NCBI GenBank assembly: GCA_902491135.1
Contig: CABUGR010000004.1
Location: forward strand, 1-13,827
Direction of reading: 5' to 3'
Source: an uncultured Collinsella sp.
GTDB taxonomy: Bacteria; Actinomycetota; Coriobacteriia; Coriobacteriales; Coriobacteriaceae
Length of the DNA stretch: 13,827 nucleotides
Shown one piece after another: positions 1 through 6,546 of the stretch. A program made the translations under genes and the position numbers. The first letter of the stretch is position 1; each line of letters begins with the position of its first letter. The notes under the pieces are model-generated. The model made no database searches and was not told the DNA's origin. It saw only the letters and a list, made by a program, of their open reading frames with translations.

Positions 1-1006
<1,006 letters not shown>

Positions 1007-1029
1007 TTGGTTCCGCCGTTCTAGCGACT

Positions 1030-1068
1030 AAGGCCCGGCTCCGCATCAAGACGGAGCCGGGCCTTTTC
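1030..1068 (+). terminator. Rho-independent terminator of glmS
   Basis: A perfect 14-bp stem (1030-1043 with 1052-1065, arm AAGGCCCGGCTCCG) closes an 8-nt loop and runs into TTTT at 1064-1067. It lies 23 bases after the glmS stop codon. Confidence 0.9.
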
Positions 1069-1081
1069 TGCATTTGCCCAG

Positions 1082-1122
1082 ATAAAACCTGCCAAAATGA
1101 ACCTGTCCCTTTTTGGCAGGTT
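1082..1122 (-). terminator. Hairpin terminator of the GntR regulator gene
   Basis: The arms AACCTGCCAAAA (1086-1097) and TTTTGGCAGGTT (1111-1122) form a perfect 12-bp stem with a 13-nt loop. Read on the minus strand, the 3' arm is followed by TTAT, giving a short U-tract. The distal arm overlaps the stop codon of the minus-strand gene (TAA, 1121-1123). The loop contains AACCTGTCCC, which partly repeats the arm. The element could therefore be a dispersed hairpin repeat used as a terminator rather than a dedicated one. Confidence 0.6.
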
Positions 1123-1852
1123 AGCGGAGCTTGCTGGTCTCGAAGTACTCGGGGAACTGGTCCAGAACCTCGGTCTGGTTGCGGAACATCATATGCAGGT
1201 GCTTGCTGACCAAAAAGCTCGCTTCGATGGGGTCGCGACCGGCGATAGCGCGGCGAATCTGCTTGTGCTCGTTCACGATGTCCTGATTGTCGAGAACCTG
1301 CGTGGCGGCGCGCAGCCAGCGGAAGCGCTCCAGGTCGGCATTGGTCTCTTCGAGCCACGACCACACGGTGCTGCGACATGCGATGCTAAAAATCATGTGA
1401 TGCATGAGGTTGTCGCTCAAAAAGAAGCCGATGCGATCCTCTTCGGCCATGGCCTTTTCCTGCAGCGCGATGGCGCGGTCGAGCTGCTCGATGCCGGCCG
1501 ACGTGGCGCGTGCACAGCATTCCACGATCACCTGCTTTTCCAGATGTTCGCGGATGTAACAGGCACTCTCGGCAAGGGTGAGGTTGATGGGTGAGACGTA
1601 GGTGCCGCTTTGGGGCACGGTGCGCACCAGGCCCTCTTGCGCCAGACGCACCAGTGCCTCGCGCACGGGCGTGCGACCCATGTCCAGGTCATCGCAAAGC
1701 TGCTTGACGCCCAGCTTTTCGCCCGGCTTGTAGTCCAGGTAGACGATTTTGCGTCGAATGGTGTGGTAGGACTGGTCCTGTAGGCTCGTTTCCTGCTCGC
1801 CGACGTGCATCGATTCTTCCATAGCGCCTCGCAACTGTTCTATCAAACTCAT
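1121..1852 (-). CDS. GntR-family transcriptional regulator, FCD (FadR-like) subfamily
   Basis: This is a predicted DNA-binding, ligand-responsive repressor or activator. The N-terminal winged helix spans about residues 26-88 and includes LGVKQLCDDLDMGRTPVREA and the wing QSGTYVSPI, which is the GntR signature. Residues about 95-225 form an all-helical FCD domain. D147, H151, H196 and H218 or H220 occupy the positions that usually bind a metal and a carboxylate ligand in this family. At 243 aa it is of normal length or slightly long at the N-terminus. The ATG at 1852 has no visible Shine-Dalgarno. The in-frame ATG at 1822 (M11) has GAGG four bases upstream and may be the true start. The gene is divergent from the YeiH-type transporter at 2016, so it is the likeliest local regulator of that gene. 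The ligand cannot be read from sequence. Confidence 0.9.
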   Translation of the reverse strand: MSLIEQLRGAMEESMHVGEQETSLQDQSYHTIRRKIVYLDYKPGEKLGVKQLCDDLDMGRTPVREALVRLAQEGLVRTVPQSGTYVSPINLTLAESACYIREHLEKQVIVECCARATSAGIEQLDRAIALQEKAMAEEDRIGFFLSDNLMHHMIFSIACRSTVWSWLEETNADLERFRWLRAATQVLDNQDIVNEHKQIRRAIAGRDPIEASFLVSKHLHMMFRNQTEVLDQFPEYFETSKLR

Positions 1853-2015
1853 ATGTCAGTTGTTAATTATGCCGCGAATCAGCTCTCCGCGGTGGGTAAT
1901 TCGGCTCTTGCCTGAGAACTATTGCGGCATCTTAGTCTGTGTTTGCGCAAGGCTGCGCTCAATGTTGCCGTATCATAAGCCGTCGCAAACGTGAAATAGA
2001 AAGAAGGAATCCCAT
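1853..2015. promoter_or_regulatory. Divergent GntR/YeiH intergenic region with dyads
   Basis: This 163-bp region must hold both divergent promoters, but I could not find a -35/-10 pair that fits convincingly on either strand. It contains an interrupted dyad ATGCCGC (1869-1875) / GCGGCAT (1924-1930), a smaller CCGCG/CGCGG dyad inside it, and the 8-bp palindrome TTGCGCAA (1943-1950). Any of these could bind the GntR protein; this is inference. Confidence 0.35.
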
Positions 2016-3050
2016 ATGCAACTGGCAAACATCGTACGCGAGCGCTGGAAAGGCGTCTTGTTCTGCCTGATCATCGCCATTCCCGCGACGTTGCTCGGCA
2101 AACAAATTGAGGTGGTCGGCGGTCCGGTATTTGCCATCCTCTTTGGCATGGTCCTGGCGCTCGTCTTTCCCAAGAATCGTCGCGAACAGCTCGCCGCTGG
2201 CGTCACCTATACGTCCAAAAAAGTCTTGCAGTACGCGGTTATCCTGCTTGGCTTTGGCATGAACCTCTCCCAGATTCTGTCCAAGGGCGCCCAGTCGCTG
2301 CCGATTATCGTGGCGACGATCTCGACCTCGCTTGTCATCGCCTTTGTGCTCTGCCACGTTATGAACGTGCCGGGTAAGATCGCGACGCTTGTGGGTGTGG
2401 GTTCGTCGATTTGCGGCGGTTCGGCCATCGCTGCGACCGCACCCGTCATCGATGCCGACGATCGCGAGATTGCCCAGGCCATTTCGGTCATCTTCCTGTT
2501 TAACGTTATCGCGGCGCTCGTGTTTCCGACGCTTGGCGGCATGCTCGGGCTGACCAACGAGGGCTTCGGCCTGTTTGCCGGTACCGCCATCAACGACACC
2601 TCGTCCGTAACGGCTGCGGCGAGCGCTTGGGACAGCATGCATCCCGGCGCCAATGTGCTCGAGAGCGCCACGGTGGTCAAGCTCACCAGGACGCTGGCCA
2701 TCATTCCCATCACGCTGGCGCTTGCTTGCTGGCAGATGCATCTGGCGCGCAAGGCCGGCGGCGACGCTAGGAGCACGTTCTCGCTTAAACGCGCGTTTCC
2801 CATGTTTGTGCTGTTCTTTGTGCTGGCGAGTGTGATCACCACGGTGCTTCAGCTTCCCGTGTCCATCACGGCGCCCATCAAGGAGCTGTCGAAATTCTTT
2901 ATTGTGATGGCCATGGCGGCTATTGGTTTTAATACCGATATCGTTGAGCTGGTCAAAAAGGGCGGCAAGCCCATCGCGCTGGGCTTTTGCTGCTGGATTG
3001 GCATTGCGTGCATGAGTTTGGGAATGCAGCACGTGCTGGGAATCTGGTAG
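2016..3050 (+). CDS. YeiH/UPF0324 family membrane protein (putative anion exporter)
   Basis: This is an inner-membrane protein of 344 aa, the usual length for the family annotated as YeiH, UPF0324 or putative sulfate exporter. The biochemical role of the family is not firmly established. The whole chain is hydrophobic with about ten predicted membrane spans. The family hallmarks are present: GVGSSICGGSAIAATAPVI in the middle of the chain, then AGTAINDTSSVTAAA, and IGFNTDIVEL near the C-terminus. The start is set by AAGAAGGA (2001-2008) seven bases before the ATG. It is transcribed alone, divergent from a GntR regulator. In other bacteria this gene often sits beside a LysR regulator, so the GntR partner is a local variation. 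No clear terminator follows its stop. The substrate is unknown. Confidence 0.9.
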   Translation: MQLANIVRERWKGVLFCLIIAIPATLLGKQIEVVGGPVFAILFGMVLALVFPKNRREQLAAGVTYTSKKVLQYAVILLGFGMNLSQILSKGAQSLPIIVATISTSLVIAFVLCHVMNVPGKIATLVGVGSSICGGSAIAATAPVIDADDREIAQAISVIFLFNVIAALVFPTLGGMLGLTNEGFGLFAGTAINDTSSVTAAASAWDSMHPGANVLESATVVKLTRTLAIIPITLALACWQMHLARKAGGDARSTFSLKRAFPMFVLFFVLASVITTVLQLPVSITAPIKELSKFFIVMAMAAIGFNTDIVELVKKGGKPIALGFCCWIGIACMSLGMQHVLGIW

Positions 3051-3096
3051 AGAAGTAGCTTATTTGCGTGCTGCGTGCTGGTGAGCGCATTCTCAC

Positions 3097-3191
3097 GGTG
3101 GAGCGATAGGAGCTCTTGCGGGTATGGCTTGTCCGCAGGTTTATAAGTCCCGAAGAGCTCTTATCGCCCCGCCAGGATGGCGATGCGGGGC
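3097..3191. other. Long imperfect dyad with overlapping alternative hairpin
   Basis: Bases 3097-3117 can pair with 3153-3173 over 21 positions, with two G-U pairs and one mismatch, around a 35-nt loop. CGGG (3119-3122) and CCCG (3149-3152) can extend the stem past one bulged base. The distal end overlaps a second hairpin, GCCCCGC (3166-3172) with GCGGGGC (3185-3191), so the two cannot fully form together. Neither is followed by a T-run, unlike the other terminators in this window. Each long arm also contains a GAGCTC-centred palindrome; AAGAGCTCTT at 3153-3162 is perfect. The element may therefore act as paired DNA operators rather than as RNA. Confidence 0.55.
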
Positions 3192-3225
3192 AACACCTAT
3201 ACTCGCAGGACGGCGCTTTCTGCCC

Positions 3226-3266
3226 TATAGTGTTTGGTGAGCAATATTGTTCAATTTTGAAACACT
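3226..3266 (+). promoter_or_regulatory. AT-rich -10-like element and repeat block upstream of the regulator gene
   Basis: A -10-like TATAGT (3226-3231) is followed by a 38-bp dyad AGTGTTT (3229-3235) / AAACACT (3260-3266). Inside the dyad are two CAATWTTG copies exactly 10 bp apart (3242-3249 and 3252-3259) and the inverted repeat TTCAA-TT-TTGAA (3250-3261). A second -10-like TATACT lies at 3198-3203. No good -35 accompanies either. This is probably the promoter/operator zone of the gene starting at 3317. Confidence 0.4.
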
Positions 3267-3316
3267 CGGTCGTGCGATCGCCGGCGGTTGCACGTCGCTG
3301 CAGACAGGGGCAAATC

Positions 3317-4534
3317 ATGGATAGCGATGCCAAGCTGAACATCTTGACCGATGCCCTGGCTGCTGCCGGGGCATCGGCATTGGCAATCGATGCGCGTGGG
3401 GACGTCGCGATCTCGACCATGAATGACGCGGCGCTTGAGCGGGATGTGGCGGTTTTTGTCGCTGAGCGCCTCGACCGTATAGGAGACGGTGCGCGTCTGG
3501 TTATGGGGCGTGCGGGTGCGCGCCTGAGCCTGACCGTTCGCCCCACCGACAAAGAGGGCGGGGGCCTTTGGGTCGTCGTGGTCCGCAAGGTGCGCGGCGC
3601 CGCGGCGCATGCGGGTATCGAGTGGCTCAACGCCGACGAGGTTGAGGCCCGCTACGAATCGAGTGCGTACGGCATCGTTGAGGGGGCGACCTCGGTGGCT
3701 GCGCCGGTCGCCGAGAGCTACGCACGCGGTGTGCCCCTTATGCTCGAGGGTGAGCTGGGAGCGGGCCAGGTCGAGATCGCCAAGCGCCTCTATCTGGACG
3801 GTCCTTTTGCCGGTCAGCCCTTTGTTTCCGTTGCGCTCGATGAGCTCACCGAGCGCGGTTGGCGCCATGTGCTCAAAAGCGCCGAATCGCCGCTGTTCCA
3901 AACGGGGCTGACCCTTTGCATTGAGGGCTGGAATGCGGTTGGCCCCCAGCGCCTCCGCGAGCTGGTCTCCACGATGACCGACACCGCGTTGGCGACGCGC
4001 TGCCATGTGGTGCTGACAGCGAATGACATGCCGGGCGGCGGCGAAAGTGATCAAGCCGCCTTTGTGACCGAGCGCCTCGCCTGTGCGGTGAGCGTGGCGC
4101 CGGCAATCGCCGAGCAGGGAGCCGCGTCGACGAAGGCTGCGCGCTATTTGGAATATCTCGCTGATGCATTTGGGACGGCAGCGCCCACGCTGTCTGCCGC
4201 GGCGACGAAGACGCTCGATGCTTACCGCTGGCCGCGCAATTATCTGCAGCTCCGCGAGGTCTCGGAACGACTGTATATATTGGTGGGGGCGGGCACGGTG
4301 GACCGCGCTGTGGCGGAGGAAGTGCTCGCCCAAGAGGACGTGATTAAGACCGCAACCTTTGGCGCCCCGACGCTCGAAAGTGACCTGTATATCCTGCGAC
4401 CGCTGGCCGATACCGAGCGAGATATCGCGCATCTGGTTGTAGATCATCTCCACGGCAACCGAACCCGTGCGGCGGAGGTGCTGGGCATAAGCCGTACAAC
4501 GCTGTGGCGCTTGCTGAAGGACGATGACCGTTGA
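3317..4534 (+). CDS. Enhancer-binding-protein-like regulator with degenerate ATPase and Fis-type HTH
   Basis: This predicted 405-aa transcription factor is laid out like NtrC-type proteins. The N-terminal ~110 residues are an unrecognised, possibly sensory region. Residues about 115-330 resemble an AAA+ core, and 376-402 form a Fis-type helix-turn-helix (NRTRAAEVLGISRTTLWRLL). YRWPRNYLQLREV at 303-315 matches the YPWPGNxREL motif that ends these cores. The Walker A position reads GELGAGQV (145-152), with Gln in place of the essential Lys. The Walker B position reads TLCIEGW, without the Asp-Glu pair. The segment that should carry GAFTGA is shortened and lacks it. The protein is therefore unlikely to hydrolyse ATP or open sigma-54 promoters, and may act on sigma-70 promoters, as TyrR does. 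I chose ATG 3317 because AGGGG lies just upstream. The same frame is open back to a TTG at 3116, but that runs through the dyad region. Confidence 0.75.
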   Translation: MDSDAKLNILTDALAAAGASALAIDARGDVAISTMNDAALERDVAVFVAERLDRIGDGARLVMGRAGARLSLTVRPTDKEGGGLWVVVVRKVRGAAAHAGIEWLNADEVEARYESSAYGIVEGATSVAAPVAESYARGVPLMLEGELGAGQVEIAKRLYLDGPFAGQPFVSVALDELTERGWRHVLKSAESPLFQTGLTLCIEGWNAVGPQRLRELVSTMTDTALATRCHVVLTANDMPGGGESDQAAFVTERLACAVSVAPAIAEQGAASTKAARYLEYLADAFGTAAPTLSAAATKTLDAYRWPRNYLQLREVSERLYILVGAGTVDRAVAEEVLAQEDVIKTATFGAPTLESDLYILRPLADTERDIAHLVVDHLHGNRTRAAEVLGISRTTLWRLLKDDDR

Positions 4535-4545
4535 GCGAGGCGCCC

Positions 4546-4574
4546 GTGACCGCGTGCGACGCGTGTGCTACAGT
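4546..4574 (+). promoter_or_regulatory. Sigma-70-type promoter for the membrane protein gene
   Basis: GTGACC (4546-4551) and TACAGT (4569-4574) are separated by 17 bp, with a TGC extended -10 just before TACAGT. Transcription would start near 4581, about 38 bases before the ATG at 4619. The promoter lies immediately after the upstream gene's stop, so the membrane protein can be expressed independently. Confidence 0.5.
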
Positions 4575-4618
4575 CCAAAGCGTTATTGTTTCGATTTGGT
4601 TACGGCGTGCGAGGGCAT

Positions 4619-5194
4619 ATGGCTGAGACTTCAAAACCGAGCCGCAGAAGGCGGAGTGCCGCGCCGGTCAACCGACGCACAACATCGGTGACGTGGGGCA
4701 AACACGCCTCGGGGTTTGATGGCTCGTTCAAGCGCACTAAATACGGCTATCCTTCGGCAAGCGCCCGCTTGGCAATGCAGGCAGAGTCCTCGCTGTTGGG
4801 CCGCAAACGCGTGGTGGGATCAAAGCTCAAGCACGACGGAACGCTCGGCTACATCAGCCGCGGGGCGGCTCGCCGCAGCGGGCTCAATCCCGCCGGCTGG
4901 CATCGCTACGTGCCGATCGTGGCCGCCGTTACAGTGATCGTCATCGCGCTCGCTGCGCTCGGATATGCCGGCGGTGGCGCCAACTTGGACGCAATGTTTA
5001 AATCGCCCGAGCTCGCGCATGCAGGCACAGAAGTTGTCGAGGGCGCACAGACCCAGACGGGCGTTGCGCCCCAGCGCGGTATCGTCGCGGCGGCCTCCAC
5101 CATCGCCGATGCGCAAAAGGACGAAGACAAGCAAGGCGACGACGTCGAAACGGCCCAGACGAACGAAACGACGACAACGGCGACGTCAATATAA
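4619..5194 (+). CDS. Single-pass membrane protein of unknown function
   Basis: I do not recognise this 191-aa protein. Residues 1-96 are basic and rich in Arg, Lys and Ser, with an RRRR run at 9-12. One hydrophobic segment follows at about 97-117 (YVPIVAAVTVIVIALAALGYA). The ~74-residue tail is polar and low-complexity, ending in a Thr-rich stretch. By the positive-inside rule the basic N-terminus should be cytoplasmic and the tail outside. No catalytic motif is visible. ATG 4619 is preceded by GAGGG at short spacing. An in-frame TTG at 4565 lies within the predicted -10 and is less likely. It follows the degenerate enhancer-binding-like regulator by 84 bases and could be its target, but only adjacency supports this. 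Confidence 0.7.
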   Translation: MAETSKPSRRRRSAAPVNRRTTSVTWGKHASGFDGSFKRTKYGYPSASARLAMQAESSLLGRKRVVGSKLKHDGTLGYISRGAARRSGLNPAGWHRYVPIVAAVTVIVIALAALGYAGGGANLDAMFKSPELAHAGTEVVEGAQTQTGVAPQRGIVAAASTIADAQKDEDKQGDDVETAQTNETTTTATSI

Positions 5195-5203
5195 GTTGCG
5201 AGT

Positions 5204-5242
5204 GGGGTAGCTAAAATAGCCCCGTCCCAAATTAGCTACCCC
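5204..5242. repeat. Convergent intergenic hairpin without U-tract
   Basis: GGGGTAGCTAA (5204-5214) and TTAGCTACCCC (5232-5242) form a perfect 11-bp stem with a 17-nt loop between two convergent genes. Neither strand has a T-run after the stem, so it is not a standard intrinsic terminator. It may be a REP-like element or a Rho-associated 3' end. The loop contains CGTCCC, comparable to TGTCCC in the loop of the hairpin at 1086-1122. Confidence 0.5.
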
Positions 5243-5258
5243 TGCTGACGTTCCTGTA

Positions 5259-5780
5259 CTATTTCACGTACACCACGTTGTTGCGGCGCGGCTTTGCCTC
5301 GGGTAGCGTGTCCTCGGCGTAGCCAAGAATGCAGTTACCGACACCGCGCAGGCTGCCGTCGGCGGGCAGGCCCCAGCTGGCCAGCAGCTCCAGGCCCTCG
5401 GGCGAGTCAAAGACCTCATGCGCGCGGTGAATCCAGCACGAATCGACACCCAGTGCATAGGCGGCGTTGAGCAGGTTGCCCATGGCGAGCGAGCCGTCTT
5501 CCAGATGTGTGGGCACGCTGCGGTCAACCAGCACCACCACAACGGTCTTGGCGCCATAGAAGGGGTCGCTGTTGCTGCCCATGACCTGGGCGTTGAGCTG
5601 TGAGAGACGCTCGACGGTCGCGGGGTCGGTGACGGCGACAAACGTCACCGGTTGGCGGCCCATGCCGCTCGGTGCATATTGGCCGGCTTCGATAATACGT
5701 GCAAGCTTTTCGGCCTCGACGGGACGATCGCTGTAGTTGCGGCAGCTGCGGCGGTGAATGAGCGCTTCGATGGTCTCCAT
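5259..5780 (-). CDS. Nitroreductase-family FMN oxidoreductase
   Basis: This is a predicted cytoplasmic flavoprotein that uses NAD(P)H to reduce nitro compounds, quinones or related substrates; the physiological substrate is unknown. The N-terminus IHRRSCRNYSDRPV supplies the Arg/Ser residues that usually bind FMN phosphate. APSGMGRQP at about 36-44 and LGVDSCWI at about 110-117 are further family motifs, and ILGYA near 151-155 is the conserved late strand. At 173 aa it is at the compact end of the family. I chose ATG 5780 because AAGGAG stands five bases upstream. The frame remains open to an ATG at 5876, but that adds 32 residues unlike the family and has no such site. It is convergent with the membrane protein gene and transcribed alone. 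Confidence 0.9.
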   Translation of the reverse strand: METIEALIHRRSCRNYSDRPVEAEKLARIIEAGQYAPSGMGRQPVTFVAVTDPATVERLSQLNAQVMGSNSDPFYGAKTVVVVLVDRSVPTHLEDGSLAMGNLLNAAYALGVDSCWIHRAHEVFDSPEGLELLASWGLPADGSLRGVGNCILGYAEDTLPEAKPRRNNVVYVK

Positions 5781-6028
5781 GGTGTCTCCTTGCGGTGGCG
5801 TTGCAGATGCCACGTTCATACCCGTCGGGCTCAAACGATAGACGGTCAATTGCCCGGCCAAAAGGATGGATTCCAATTGGGAAAGTGGGTTTGCATAAAA
5901 GTACCTTCAGAATGTGACAAACAAATGGGATGGTTAAACGTTTTATCCCGTCTACCCTGCGGTTTTTTACCACTTGCCTAAATGACGAACGCATAACCTC
6001 TGATAAAGGTTTTACTAAAGGAGCACCA
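5781..6028. promoter_or_regulatory. Intergenic region with a minus-strand promoter candidate
   Basis: On the minus strand TTGTCA (complement of 5915-5920) and TATGCA (complement of 5892-5897) are 17 bp apart. They would start a transcript near 5885, leading into the nitroreductase. The -35 is good and the -10 weak. Just downstream is the palindrome CCAATTGG (5873-5880), flanked by TTCC/GGAA arms, a possible operator. On the plus strand I could not find a convincing promoter for the leader ORF at 6029; TTGCCT (5974-5979) has no -10 at proper spacing. Confidence 0.4.
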
Positions 6029-6070
6029 ATGTTTATCAACGCGCCATGGTGGCGCCGGGTCAGGAGGTAA
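6029..6070 (+). CDS. Candidate 13-codon leader peptide
   Basis: ATG 6029 is preceded by AAAGGAG (6017-6023) at ideal spacing and opens a 13-codon frame, MFINAPWWRRVRR, ending at TAA 6068-6070. Its last two sense codons, AGG AGG, are also the Shine-Dalgarno of the 96-aa gene that begins at 6075. Ribosomes finishing this peptide would therefore sit directly on the next start. A 6-bp hairpin GCGCCA-TGG-TGGCGC (6041-6055) covers the Trp codons. Tandem Trp and Arg codons recall attenuation leaders, but no terminator/antiterminator pair is evident. Translation is inferred from the signals only. Confidence 0.5.
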   Translation: MFINAPWWRRVRR

Positions 6071-6074
6071 CATC

Positions 6075-6365
6075 ATGTTCCAGGCTGGAGATGTCGTCGA
6101 GACCGATTTCGAAGGATTTCTGAAGCTGCTGCGTTCCAAGACGCGCGCTTTCGTGTCGATCAACGATCACGAGTACTACATCACGCACACCGATGGCTAT
6201 TGGCGTGTTCAGGATTGCGAGGCCCTCAACGACAAGGGCCACTTTACTGACTGTTCCGAGCTGGTCAACACGGTCTGCGAGGTCGTCGAGCTGCCGTGGA
6301 TTGCCGGCAAGAGCCTGCATGACAGCTTCTCGGGCGCTACGGTCTATGAGGCCGTCGCCGCTTAA
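6075..6365 (+). CDS. Small conserved-looking protein of unknown function
   Basis: I do not recognise this 96-aa protein. It is soluble-looking, acidic and has no signal peptide or membrane span. The N-terminal half (GDVVETDFEGFLKLLRS, then HEYYITHTDGYWRVQDC) reads like a compact alpha/beta fold. Three Cys are present but not in a CxxC arrangement. The start is firm: AGGAGG (6062-6067) lies seven bases before the ATG. The gene follows the 13-codon frame by four bases and is closed by a strong terminator, so leader plus gene look like one short transcript. Codon use matches the neighbours, which argues for a resident gene. Confidence 0.85.
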   Translation: MFQAGDVVETDFEGFLKLLRSKTRAFVSINDHEYYITHTDGYWRVQDCEALNDKGHFTDCSELVNTVCEVVELPWIAGKSLHDSFSGATVYEAVAA

Positions 6366-6391
6366 CAGGCAATAAAACTCGATTTTCACGT

Positions 6392-6427
6392 GACCGCTGG
6401 CGCCGCCCCCGCGCCGGCGGTCTTTTT
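6392..6427 (+). terminator. Rho-independent terminator of the 96-aa gene
   Basis: A 12-bp stem (6392-6403 with 6411-6422, one U-G pair) closes a 7-nt loop and is followed by TTTTT at 6423-6427. It isolates the short gene from the marR-ABC operon. Confidence 0.9.
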
Positions 6428-6470
6428 CTGCCGATAGGCCATAAAAATGCACGCATTTGCGGAGAGCCTG

Positions 6471-6499
6471 TTGACGATAGTCAAAACTCGGACTAATCT
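6471..6499 (+). promoter_or_regulatory. Promoter of the marR-ABC-ABC operon
   Basis: TTGACG (6471-6476) and TAATCT (6494-6499) are separated by exactly 17 bp, the best sigma-70-type promoter in the window. Transcription would start near 6506. The -35 is part of the dyad TTGAC-GATA-GTCAA (6471-6484). Confidence 0.75.
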
Positions 6500-6528
6500 A
6501 GAGATACAAAATTGGTCAAAAATCGGAC
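6480..6528 (+). promoter_or_regulatory. Direct-repeat operator candidate for the MarR regulator
   Basis: GTCAAAACTCGGAC (6480-6493) recurs as GTCAAAAATCGGAC (6515-6528), 13 of 14 bases identical, 35 bp apart. The first copy fills the promoter spacer up to the -10 and the second lies just past the expected transcription start. Protein bound at both would block transcription, fitting autorepression by the MarR protein encoded downstream. Confidence 0.55.
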
Positions 6529-6546
6529 AATTGAATGGTGGGATAG

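Noticed and set aside
1097..1594. Plus-strand frame opposite the GntR regulator
   Set aside because: It starts inside the terminator hairpin and has no binding site; the minus-strand protein has a clear GntR winged helix.
1959..3032. 357-codon minus-strand frame opposite the YeiH gene
   Set aside because: Highly charged His/Arg/Lys/Asp composition with no domain; the plus-strand frame has the YeiH motifs and a good ribosome binding site.
3166..3191. Intrinsic terminator for the YeiH gene
   Set aside because: The hairpin is GC-rich but followed by AACACC instead of a T-run, unlike the other terminators in the window.
3116..3316. N-terminal extension of the regulator from TTG 3116
   Set aside because: It would code through the dyad and AT-rich repeat block, has no ribosome binding site, and ATG 3317 has AGGGG upstream.
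3251..4453. 400-codon minus-strand frame opposite the degenerate regulator
   Set aside because: Composition is Arg/His-rich shadow sequence; the plus strand carries the NtrC-like motifs and a clear HTH.
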